This document shows, piece after piece, positions 47,201 to 56,200 of a stretch of DNA of 64,000 nt (its first letter is position 1; every line of letters begins with the position of its first letter). The translations under genes were made by a program, and so were the position numbers. The stretch is from Metridium senile (Eukaryota; Cnidaria; Anthozoa; Actiniaria; Metridiidae): NCBI GenBank assembly GCA_949775045.1, contig OX459100.1:6423462-6487461 (forward strand), written 5' to 3'. The notes below the pieces were generated by a model. It made no database searches. It saw nothing but the letters and a program-made list of their open reading frames with translations, and was not told the DNA's origin.

Positions 47201-48723
47201 GTCCCTCCTTTCTTTGTATTCTCACTCACATCATTTATCGTGTCTAAACTCATCTGTTTTGTAAATTATTAGATTCTGGACCAATTCCCAACAGAAAGAA
47301 CAACCCACTAACAGCCAATGAGAGGGAGAGGATGAGACAAACTGAGGAACAAAAACTGTTGTTGCAATCCAACAGACAAGCGAGACCACAGACACAGCAA
47401 CCCAGGCCTGTGCTACAGCCACCTAGCTCATACACTCCCCCTGTTAGTAATCATGTAAATGGCCAACCATCAAATCCACCGCCTGGCTTTGAAAGTACTG
47501 GGGAGGCAATGGGAAACTTCTCACTTCAGTCACAGGTAAAGAGAAGTAATAGTATTTTTTAACTTTACTTTTTAATTATAATATATTCTTGAGATATTTC
47601 AACAGGCCTTTCTAGAATTCATGAGGGGACTGTGGCCAAGTGAAAATATTAATCTAATTAAAAAATAATCCCCATCACAACACATACCAACATTATTATT
47701 ATTACCGAGTTTGAGAATGTTTGGATAAATACTTTCTGAGTGACAAGCTTCTAAAAGTCACAAAAAATGAGGACTGCGTCCCCCAAAACTATACATTCTC
47801 TCTTATTTTTACGATTTGTTTAAAACCCATAAGTCAGTTACCGGTAGTATTTGCCAAATCATTCTAAAACTTGGTATACTTAATAATTTTATTGTGGTCT
47901 TTCATGTGATGGGGTTTGTTTCTTAATTAATTAATATTTCTACACTTGTTCCTCTTCCCTTTCTCAATTCCGGAAAGGCGAATTAGATTTTTTTCTTTCC
48001 ATTGTCTCCATTGTCTTTCCATTGTCTTCTAACCAGATACAAGTGTCCCACTAATTGTGGAGATTTAGACTCGCACTCACTTGAACAATGTTTTTTCTTA
48101 GGAACTTGTTGATGATGGATGGACAACAGTACCTACTAAAAAGAACACAGGTAAAGGGTTACTAAGCAAGTAAAATAGACAATACACTAATACAACTTAG
48201 TATAGGAAATCGCACAATCTTGAGTACAATTCGTAATTAATAGGTACAAGTGATGTTTTGAAAGTGTTCAAAATTAGACGAGCCTGATGATGATAATGTG
48301 ACAAAGATGATAATGATGGTGATACAATATCCACACTTGCATCATTGTTATTGCTATATGTGGAAGACATGGTGAGCAAGGGGTCAGTGGTTGAGAATCT
48401 GGGTCAACAGGCCTGGGTTCAATTCCTGGCCTGGGCAACTACGTTGTGTCCTAGGGCAAGATGCTTCACTTCCACATTGTCTCTGTTAGTAGCAGAAATT
48501 GCTGGGGTAAAGTTGGGAGAGGTGTGCGCCCTCCCCCTTCCCTACCTTCGTAGAAGGTAACAAAAGAGGAGCCATTAGGTTGCCACTGAGTCAACTACTT
48601 TTATTGCTATCAGTAAGACAGTTATTAAGAAATTACTCTTGTGTTTCAGCTAAAGGAGTCAATCCAGTCTTTGATTATTCAATGAAAGTTGCTGGACGTG
48701 GAAGAGGAAGGGGTCCCCAGTAA
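38109..48723 (+). CDS. GTSF1-like tandem CHHC zinc-finger protein fused to a dsRNA-binding domain (10 exons)
   Basis: Joining 38109-38237, 42513-42611, 43047-43074, 44334-44423, 45384-45531, 45981-46049, 46689-46990, 47273-47535, 48102-48150 and 48650-48723 gives an uninterrupted 416-aa frame; every intron is GT...AG and all phases match. Two U11-48K/GTSF1-type CHHC fingers have C-x5-H-x9-H-x3-C spacing: Cys21-His27-His37-Cys41 and Cys53-His59-His69-Cys73. An acidic tryptophan motif follows (DGDEDWDC, Trp113). A dsRBD spans about 219-287, ending KKEAKQNA. A second acidic-Trp motif (DDGWTTV, Trp383) precedes a GRGRGRG tail. In animals GTSF1 uses its fingers to bind RNA and its acidic-Trp tail to bind PIWI proteins; known GTSF1 is about 170 aa without a dsRBD. 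The fusion suggests a germline small-RNA or dsRNA role (inference). RG tails can be Tudor ligands after arginine methylation. Alternative: a minor-spliceosome-related CHHC protein, less likely with two fingers. Confidence 0.85.
38766..40843. mobile_element. 2.1-kb foldback with ~760-bp arms in intron 1 of the GTSF1-like gene
   Basis: The left arm (about 38766-39522) and right arm (about 40048-40843) are near-identical inverted copies. The outer ends read TTAAGGTGGATCACTATAG and its complement. Each end sits at TTAA, compatible with a piggyBac-type target site, although the ends do not start CCC as usual for that family. The right arm has an extra ~40-50 bp near 40722-40768. The ~525-bp centre includes GCTATATAAAGTTATTATTA, a non-LTR-like tail. 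No transposase seen. Transcribed with the host gene, it would form a very long RNA hairpin. Confidence 0.85.
41268..42420. mobile_element. ~1.15-kb terminal-inverted-repeat element in intron 1
   Basis: TAAGGTATTAGGACTG at the left is mirrored by CAGTCCTAGTACCTTA at the right. Inside, TAAATCTCACGGGAGGAC and GTCTTCCCGTGAGAATTTA form a second inverted pair. A stub TTTAGGCCCTGTTTAGACGG at 41640 resembles one end of the MITE at 18248. No transposase remnant is visible. It ends about 90 bp before exon 2. The GGA-rich run at 41090-41145 just before it is simple repeat. Confidence 0.5.
42513..42611 (+). CDS. GTSF1-like exon 2: second CHHC finger
   Basis: 99 nt, residues 44-76, phase 0 at both ends. 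Acceptor ATTTAATACAG at 42502-42512 and donor AAG/GTGATG. The finger starts at CPFNARH and ends at YHISQC. One finger per exon fits an origin by exon duplication. Confidence 0.88.
43047..43074 (+). CDS. GTSF1-like exon 3: 28-nt microexon
   Basis: Acceptor TTTATCTTTTAG and donor CCAA/GTAAGT bound only 28 nt, encoding EVIRQDINP plus one base. The exon follows from frame continuity between exons 2 and 4: skipping it would shift the frame. Confidence 0.75.
43380..43969. mobile_element. ~590-bp element with GCTGGGCCATTCCAC ends and a repeated internal 14-mer (intron 3)
   Basis: GCTGGGCCATTCCAC at the left and GTGGAATGACCCAGC at the right are inverted repeats. The motif CGTGACGGACATTA occurs four times in the same orientation, near 43395, 43563, 43753 and 43774. 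No coding region was recognised (the short ORFs lack domains). Repeated subterminal motifs are typical transposase-binding sites, so this may be a non-autonomous DNA transposon of unassigned superfamily. Confidence 0.6.
44334..44423 (+). CDS. GTSF1-like exon 4: proline-rich linker and acidic-Trp motif
   Basis: Acceptor TTTTTTTCCAG, donor TGTG/GTCAGT. Encodes NRPPTPPPTQ, then DGDEDWDC. In known GTSF1 proteins, tryptophans in the acidic segment after the fingers contact PIWI. Confidence 0.85.
44605..44903. mobile_element. MITE, ~299 bp (intron 4 of the GTSF1-like gene)
   Basis: TTACAGCAGTTCTCAGTCAC pairs with the complement of the right end, and GCATAAAAAGCACCGCT extends the arm. No ORF. The rest of intron 4 (44904-45383) contains AT-rich and GAT-rich simple repeats and a probable LINE tail at 45175-45340. 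Confidence 0.8.
45175..45340 (+). mobile_element. Probable non-LTR retroelement 3' tail with (AAAT)n
   Basis: TTAGGTGGACGTAAAAGATC...GGCATACTACAGGGCCC followed by AATAAATAAATAAATGATG. The microsatellite-like tail suggests a short LINE or SINE remnant in intron 4. No ORF remains. Confidence 0.4.
45384..45531 (+). CDS. GTSF1-like exon 5: linker
   Basis: Acceptor GGCATTGTTCCAG, donor CCAA/GTGAGT. Encodes residues 117-164 plus split codons, including FIPANAHKFHDEQKVDSYAV. Hydrophilic, no recognised domain. Confidence 0.82.
45981..46049 (+). CDS. GTSF1-like exon 6: basic segment
   Basis: Acceptor TTAATTAACAG, donor GAAGG/GTGAGT. Encodes MTPAQRKNYKRSLKRQQKRA, a strongly basic, probably helical stretch that could be a nuclear localisation or RNA-contact segment just before the dsRBD. 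Confidence 0.82.
46055..46310. repeat. (ATCAACCA)n-type simple repeat (intron 6)
   Basis: Long drifting run of ATCAATCAACC and CCTACTAACCAATCAA units. Similar ATTCATTC-type runs lie in intron 7 (47030-47210). Confidence 0.85.
46689..46990 (+). CDS. GTSF1-like exon 7: dsRNA-binding domain
   Basis: Encodes residues 189-288. The dsRBD includes GLNIYCQQNKINPPRYQEAP (first helix and strand), GGFGFQVII (strand) and NTKKEAKQNAGMVAML (last helix, with the KKxAKxxA pattern whose lysines normally contact the RNA phosphates). Acceptor TGATTCATAG, donor TTTG/GTAAGA. All core dsRBD regions are present. Confidence 0.9.
47273..47535 (+). CDS. GTSF1-like exon 8: disordered Q/P-rich segment
   Basis: Acceptor TAAATTATTAG, donor CACAG/GTAAAG. 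Encodes ANERERMRQTEEQKLLLQSN and then RPQTQQPRPVLQPPSS. Low-complexity and probably disordered. Confidence 0.82.
48102..48150 (+). CDS. GTSF1-like exon 9: second acidic-Trp motif
   Basis: Acceptor TTTTTTCTTAG, donor ACAG/GTAAAG. Encodes ELVDDGWTTVPTKKNT. The DDGW motif resembles the one in exon 4 and could be a second PIWI-contact site (inference). Confidence 0.78.
48370..48565 (+). mobile_element. Probable tRNA-derived SINE (intron 9 of the GTSF1-like gene)
   Basis: TGGTGAGCAAGGGGTCAGTG resembles an A box and GGGTTCAATTCCTGG is a good B box about 45 bp later, the layout of a tRNA promoter. GTTGTGTCCTAGGGCAAGAT then follows, a motif common in SINE bodies. No tRNA cloverleaf is intact, so it is not a tRNA gene. 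Confidence 0.55.
48650..48723 (+). CDS. GTSF1-like exon 10: RG tail and stop
   Basis: Acceptor TCTTGTGTTTCAG. Encodes KGVNPVFDYSMKVAGRGRGR and GPQ, then TAA at 48721-48723. The short RG repeat is a potential arginine-methylation site. Confidence 0.82.
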
Positions 48724-48779
48724 TCATAGAAGATGTACAACAACCAAGAAAGCAAACAGACATAGAATATGTCTGAATT

Positions 48780-48887
48780 CACACCAGAGTGATGGTAATA
48801 ACCAAAATATTTAACAAATATTTGTAAATATTTTTTAATTTGTAAATATTTGTTAAATATTTAGGTTATTACAATCAGTCTGGAGTG
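48780..48887. repeat. Hairpin element in the GTSF1-like 3' UTR
   Basis: CACACCAGAGTGATGGTAAT and AACCAAAATATTTAACAAATA (two parts) pair with the complementary right half, ending CAGTCTGGAGTG. Stem about 45 bp with few mismatches, starting about 57 bp after the stop. Confidence 0.7.
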
Positions 48888-49066
48888 GACATGTATTAAA
48901 ATAGTGATTTTTCTTGACCCATTAAAGAAAAATTACCAATTTAGTTTGTACTATTTAAAAAGAACAAAAAAAAAAGTAATGCATTTAGAATCTACTTCTA
49001 TAACATAATTTGACCAAGTAGTTTCCCATAATTTGAGTATTCATTCATGGGCAAGTGCATAATTAT

Positions 49067-49252
49067 GGGTTAAAACACGGTATTTTGGTTCTCTGTTGCC
49101 CTCCATAACAGATGTTTGTATATGATACCTACCAATACTACAGGAACATGAGAGTAAACAAATATACAAACATCTGTATCTTGGTCACAATAACAAATGT
49201 CAATTAAGTGTTACAGAGGGGAACAGAGAACCAAAATACTGTGTTTTGACCC
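49067..49252. mobile_element. MITE between the convergent genes
   Basis: GGGTTAAAACACGGTATTTT and GGTTCTCTGTTGCCCTC pair with the complementary right end (GTTTTGACCC). Internal AACAGATGTTTGTATA also pairs. 186 bp, within the probable 3' UTR of the GTSF1-like gene. Confidence 0.75.
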
Positions 49253-49582
49253 TTATACATTTTCTTTTCTGCTTATTTAAACTATAATACACTAAAATGA
49301 TGTTTTGAAGTTTAATTACAGCTACTCTAGCATACTACTATGCTTTAATGCAAAGATATAATTTGACATAATACATGCACTCTACTTACACTTGTTAGCA
49401 TCAAAAGTACAGTGATGTTAGTGGCAATGTCATTAAATTATTATTTCGACCGCCAGTCAGCTAAGGACCATTGTCTTAGACATATATTAATTGCAACTGT
49501 CGGGGTTTTGTGCAGTCAATGTAATAATCTAGTGAAGTTGCCCCTAGCAGTGCTGGACTTTTGGTGTTTCCGTCTTATTTAG

Positions 49583-49705
49583 TAGAGCTGTTCTCATTGA
49601 CCTTTGAAAAAATCTTTATTGTATTACTATTTAATACACCTTAATTCCATTTGTGATTTGACTATCACACTTTAACAAATTCACTGGTTACTGAGAACAG
49701 CTCTA
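49583..49705. mobile_element. Small TIR element, ~123 bp
   Basis: TAGAGCTGTTCTCA(TT)GACC at the left pairs with GGTTACTGAGAACAGCTCTA at the right. No ORF. Confidence 0.65.
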
Positions 49706-49835
49706 TGAGCAAGTTACAAAGTTTAGTAGACCAATCTAACAATTTAATTATTGATTTTTTTTGACAAATGCACAACATAATTATGTTTAGTAATAGATTT
49801 ATATTTGATTGATATTATAGAAGTTACAGTTTATA

Positions 49836-49841
49836 AATAAA
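49836..49841 (+). terminator. Candidate poly(A) signal of the GTSF1-like gene
   Basis: AATAAA 1.1 kb after the stop, in TTTATAAATAAATCTC. An earlier ATTAAA near 48920 could give a shorter form. Confidence 0.45.
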
Positions 49842-49956
49842 TCTCATATTATTATAAAAATGTGTCTTTTTTCTATGTTGCCTTCTCCATGAGCATCAAT
49901 GCATTTCAATTGGCGTTTGTCCTGTCATAGCTAACACAGGAACCCAATCGCAGCTT

Positions 49957-49962
49957 TTTATT
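49957..49962 (-). terminator. Candidate poly(A) signal of PRORP
   Basis: AATAAA on the - strand (GAACAATAAAAAGCTG), about 160 bp after the PRORP stop. It faces the + strand signal at 49836 with about 115 bp between. Confidence 0.5.
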
Positions 49963-50123
49963 GTTCACAATTTTTTTTTTATCACAAGAACAGGTAACTA
50001 TTTTATGTAGGCAGTTATATAATGGCTATAAATTTCAAATATATTTCCAGTGTCTATGAGTCTTGTCAGAGTTAACACAGAATGCCCAACTTCCAGAGCA
50101 GTTTAAGTTCACTTCATTTAGCT

Positions 50124-50222
50124 TTACTTCTTATTGACACAAAGCCAACTGATGTTATCATCTAGTGGTAGATGCCAAGCACATCCCGTTGTCTGGACGA
50201 CTGGATCAAATGAAGGATATCT
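50124..50222 (-). CDS. PRORP: PRORP exon 5: C-terminal zinc ligands and stop
   Basis: Acceptor TATGTTAATTCTAG. Encodes VVQTTGCAWHLPLDDNISWL and CVNKK, then TAA at 50126-50124. VVQTTG..WH.P and W.C match the human C-terminus, which completes the zinc site with the CxxC of exon 2. Too short for a simple ORF search; found from frame and homology. Confidence 0.9.
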   Translation of the reverse strand, partial: RYPSFDPVVQTTGCAWHLPLDDNISWLCVNKK

Positions 50223-53200
50223 CTAGAATTAACATACAAAAACAAGATCAGTTTGAAGAGCAAACATATTTTCACTATTAAGATAAAGTTTATCATGTTA
50301 TTTCTTCAATCCCCTCCCCACCCCCAGATTTTAGACAAACAAATAAATTTAATGCCATGGGCTTCCTGTGTATGAAATTGCAGAGAGCAGCCAGTGCTGT
50401 TTGAGCATTTCACAATGTGTGATAGGGCATTATTTACACTTTATCCATTAATTAAAATCAAATTGCTACTGTGTAATAATAGTTTTAGTTTAATTTCAAT
50501 AATTCACTACTAAAGACAAGTTAAGTTTTGTAAGTTAAGTATTGTTACATATATTACATAACAACAATTTCTAGTCGCAATGTTAGATGGAAATTCAGAG
50601 CGGGCTCCATCTTTGCCAAAATATAAGGATTATTTTTCTGTCATGGGCTTACTGTGATGGTTTCAAATACCTTATAACCAATGCTGTTTCCATCTGAAGA
50701 TCTTTCCAATAGAACTTGATTGGATCTCAGCCATTGTCCCAACAGTGCCTGTGTATTTAACGATAACTTATGCATGTGATCTTGAAATAAGTCGTTAGAG
50801 ACTAATAGGGTGTTGAGCCCACAATGTACTGCAGCCAGCAGTATGAACACATCATCTGGAATACTGGTGAAAAGAAGAATAATATGTTTAATCGCTGTTA
50901 TTACAGTATAGATGCAAAGGTTGTCAAACAATGGTTGAGCAGAGTTGTGAGCTAAAATAGTTAATGTGGCGGAAGTGAGTGTGAGTCTCCCTCAGCCAAA
51001 GGTGATTTATTTTTATTCATGGTTTCAACTTGAGTCACGGTCCATCTCAAGCAACAATAAACACTTGGCCCGGAAGCCTCAACTTGAATCCACTGTTCAA
51101 AATCATTTGCATATACTTGACAATTGAAGTTTTGTGTCATAATAAAAAAATTTTCCAAATTTTATTGAACATTTCAAAAACTACAAATGCATTTGAACTG
51201 TATTTTACAAAACTTACCACAAATTGTGTGCATTTTTATTCGACCTGAAACATCAAAGAAATCAATATTTTATAAGTGCACCAAATTTGTATTTCAATCT
51301 ATGCATACAGATCATGCATCTGGTCTAATACCCTTGAAACCAGAGGGTTTCTTGATCTAGTATTTGTATTTATCATTTGTACATCTGTGTTCATTAACTT
51401 TAAGAGAAACCCTCTGGCCAAAAATATTCACCAAAAATAATAGCTCATTACCTGACACGGATCAAGAAAAGACCACAGTTTTTGGACATGATGTCAATCA
51501 TGCTTGCAAAGTCTTGATGAGATGCATTTCTCATTTTTCTTGTCAACATGGGAGGAGCACCAACCACAAGAACCTTTTTCCCTTTATCCAGAAAATACTG
51601 AACTGTTTCTTCCACCTTGAAAGAAATTGAAACCATTTAATTATAGCTTTGTTCACTTACTCATTCATTCAACTATCCATATTCTATTTATCAATTCATT
51701 AATCCAGTTAGTCACTCAACTAATCATTTGATAACAAGGGATATCCAATTACATCTCCCTTTTACATTATAGTATCAAGTCTTATTTCCATTCACTCAGT
51801 AATGCGGTTTTTGTCTTTCTATGACCTCAGACATTCCAATGTCTAGTTGTGAAATATGTTTTTAGCTAGTCTTCTAATTATTTGGCACCTTTATTTTTTT
51901 GATAGACAGCAGCCAAAAATGTATTTCTCAATTTTGATGAATTTTCAACTTTTTTCAAAACAACCCTAAAACTATCAGAGTGATGCCTATATGTTATCTG
52001 ATCAATCCTAGAATGATTACCAATCAAAATAGATCAAACATTCAACAATTTCAATTTGTCAAAAAATTGAAATTTTTGCTGTACGCGGGTAGGTGAAAAA
52101 TTCTCAATTTTGATCAATTTTCAACTTTTTTCAAAACATCCCTAAAACTATCGCAATGACGCCTGTATGTTATCTGATCAATCCTAGAATGATTACTAAC
52201 CAAAATAGATAAAAAATTCAACAATTTCAATTTGTCAAAAAATTGAAATTTTCGCTGTACGCGGGTAGGGGAAAAATTCTCAATTTTGATCAATTTTCAA
52301 GTTTTTTTAAAACATCCCTAAAACTATCAGAGTGATGCCTATATGTTATCTGATCAATCCTAGAATGATTACCAATCAAAATAGATCAAAAATTCAACAA
52401 TTTCAATTTGTCAAAAAATTGAAATTTTCGCTGTACGCGGGTAGGGGAAAAATTCTCAATTTTGATGAATTTTCAATTTTTTTCAAAACATCCCTAAAAC
52501 TATCAGAGTGATGCCTATATGTTATCTGATCAATCCTACAATGATTAGCAATCAAAATAAATCAAAAATTCAAAAATTTCAATTTGTCAAAAATTTGAAA
52601 TTTTTGCTGTACGCGGGGTGGACAAAAAATTGAAATTTGAGCCATTTTTCAGATTTTCTCAAAACCTCCCTAAAACTACCCGAGTGATGTTTATATGTTA
52701 TCTGATCAATCCTAGACCTATTGGCAATCAAAATAGATCAAAAATTCAACATTTGCAATTTGTCAAAAAATTGAAATTTTTGCTGTACGCGGGGTGGACA
52801 AAAAATTGAAATTTTAGCCATTTTTCAGATTTTCTCAAAACCTCCCTAAAACTACCCGAGTGATGTTTATATGTTATCTGATCAATCCTAGACCTATTGG
52901 CAATCAAAATAGATCAAAAATTCAACATTTGCAATTTGTCAAAAAATTGAAATTTTTGCTGTACGCGGGGTGGACAAAAAATTGAAATTTTAGCCATTTT
53001 TCAGATTTTCTCAAAACCTCCCTAAAACTACCTGAGTGATGTTTATATGTTATCTGATCAATCCTAGACCTATTGGCAATCAAAATAGATCAAAAATTCA
53101 ACATTTGCAATTTGTCAAAAAATGGAAATTTTTTGCTGTACGCGGGGTGGACAAAAAATTGAAATTTTAGCCATTTTTCAGATTTTCTCAAAACCTCCCT

Positions 53201-56200
53201 AAAACTACCTGAGTGATGTTTATATGTTATCTGATCAATCCTAGACCTATTGGCAATCAAAATAGATCAAAAATTCAACATTTGCAATTTGTCAAAAAAT
53301 TGAAATTTTTGCTGTACGCGGGGTGGACAAAAAATTGAAATTTGAGCCATTTTTCAGATTTTCTCAAAACCTCCCTAAAACTACCTGAGTGATGTTTATA
53401 TGTTATCTGATCAATCCTAAACCTATTGGCAATCAAAATAGATCAAAAATTCAACATTTGTAATTTGTCAAAAAATTGAAATTTTTGCTGTACGCGGGGT
53501 GGACAAAAAATTGAAATTTGAGCCATTTTTCAGATTTTCTCAAAACCTCCCTAAAACTACCCGAGTGATGTTTATATGTTATCTGATCAATCCTAGACCT
53601 ATTGGCAATCAAAATAGATCAAAAATTCAACATTTGCAATTTGTCAAAAAATTGAAATTTTTGCTCTACGCGGGGTGGACAAAAAATTGAAATTTTAGCC
53701 ATTTTTCAGATTTTCTCAAAACCTCCCTAAAACTACCTGAGTGATGTTTATATGTTATCTGATCAATCCTAGACCTATTGGCAATCAAAATAGATCAAAA
53801 ATTCAACATTTGCAATTTGTCAAAAAATTGAAATTTTTGCTGTACGCGGGGTGGACAAAAAATTGAAATTTTAGCCATTTTTCAGATTTTCTCAAAACCT
53901 CCCTAAAACTACCTGAGTGATGTTTATATGTTATCTGATCAATCCTAGACCTATTGCCAATCAAAATAGATCAAAAATTCAACATTTGCAATTTGTCAAA
54001 AAATTGAAATTTTTGCTGTACGCGGGGTGGACAAAAAATTGAAATTTTAGTCATTTTTCAGATTTTCTCAAAACCTCCCTAAAACTACCTGAGTGATGTT
54101 TATATGTTATCTGATCAATCCTAGACCTATTGGCAATCAAAATAGATCAAAAATTCAACATTTGCAATTTGTCAAAAAATTGAAATTTTTGCTGTACGCG
54201 GGGTGGAAAAAAAATTGAAATTTTAGCCATTTTTCAGATTTTCTCAAAACCTCCCTAAAACTACCTGAGTGATGTTTATATGTTATCTGATCAATCCTAG
54301 ACCTATTGGCAATCAAAATAGATCAAAAATTCAACATTTGCAATTTGTCAAAAAATGGAAATTTTTGCTGTACGCGGGGTGGACAAAAAATTGAAATTTT
54401 AGCCATTTTTCAGATTTTCTCAAAACCTCCCTAAAACTACCTGAGTGATGTTTATATGTTATCTGATCAATCCTAGACCTATTGGCAATCAAAATAGATC
54501 AAAAATTCAACATTTGCAATTTGTCAAAAAATTGAAATTTTTGCTGTACGCGGGGTGGACAAAAAATTGAAATTTTAGCCATTTTTCAGATTTTCTCAAA
54601 ACCTCCCTAAAACTACCTGAGTGATGTTTATATGTTATCTGATCAATCCTAAACCTATTGGCAATCAAAATAGATCAAAAATTCAACATTTGTAATTTGT
54701 CAAAAAATTGAAATTTTTGCTGTACGCGGGGTGGACAAAAAATTGAAATTTGAGCCATTTTTCAGATTTTCTCAAAACCTCCCTAAAACTACCTGAGTGA
54801 TGTTTATATGTTATCTGATCAATCCTAAACCTATTGGCAATCAAAATAGATCAAAAATTCAACAATTTCAATTTGTCAAAAAATTGAAATTTTCACTGTA
54901 TGCGGGTAGGGGAAAAATTCTCAATTTTGATGAATTTTCAACTTTTTTCAAAACATCCCTAAAACTATCGGAGTGATGCCTATATGTTATCTGATCAATC
55001 CTACAATGATTACCAATCAAAATAGATCAAAAATTCAACAATTTCAATTTGTCAAAAAAAATTGAAATTTTCGCTGTACGCGGGGTGGACAAAAAATTGA
55101 AATTTTAGCCATTTTTCAGATTTTCTCAAAACCTCCCTAAAACTACCTGAGTGATGTTTATATGTTATCTGATCAATCCTAAACCTATTGGCAATCAAAA
55201 TAGATCAAAAATTCAACATTTGCAATTTGTCAAAAAATTGAAATTTTTGCTGTACGCGGGGTGGACAAAAAATTGAAATTTGAGCCATTTTTCAGATTTT
55301 CTCAAAACCTCCCTAAAACTACCTGAGTGATGTTTATATGTTATCTGATCAATCCTAAACCTATTGGCAATCAAAATAGATCAAAAATTCAACATTTGTA
55401 ATTTGTCAAAAAATTGAAATTTTTGCTGTACGCGGAAGTGGACAAAAAATTGAAATTTGAGCCATTTTTCAGATTTTCTCAAAACCTCCCTAAAACTACC
55501 TGAGTGATGTTTATATGTTATCTGATCAATCCTAGACCTATTGGCAATCAAAATAGATCAAAAATTCAACATTTGCAATTTGTCAAAAAATTGAAATTTT
55601 TGCTGTACGCGGGGTGGACAAAAAATTGAAATTTTAGCCATTTTTCAGATTTTCTCAAAATCTCCCTAAAACTACCTGAGTGATGTTTATATGTTATCTG
55701 ATCAATCCTAGACCTATTGGCAATCAAAATAGATCAAAAATTCAACATTTGCAATTTGTCAAAAAATTGAAATTTTTGCTGTACGCGGGGTGGACAAAAA
55801 ATTGAAATTTTAGCCATTTTTCAGATTTTCTCAAAACCTCCCTAAAACTACCTGAGTGATGTTTATATGTTATCTGATCAATCCTAGACCTATTGCCAAT
55901 CAAAATAGATCAAAAATTCAACATTTGCAATTTGTCAAAAAATGGAAATTTTTGCTCTACGCGGGGTGGACAAAAAATTGAAATTTTAGCCATTTTTCAG
56001 ATTTTCTCAAAACCTCCCTAAAACTACCTGAGTGATGTTTATATGTTATCTGATCAATCCTAAACCTATTGGCAATCAAAATAGATCAAAAATTCAACAA
56101 TTTCAATTTGTCAAAAAATTGAAATTTTCACTGTATGCGGGTAGGGGAAAAATTCTCAATTTTGATGAATTTTCAACTTTTTTCAAAACATCCCTAAAAC

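Noticed and set aside
48370..48565. tRNA gene
   Set aside because: A-box and B-box-like motifs are present but no cloverleaf arms pair properly. The downstream body fits a SINE.
51364..51630. 88-aa ORF on the + strand
   Set aside because: Antisense shadow of PRORP exon 3, whose frame, splice sites and catalytic-domain match are clear.
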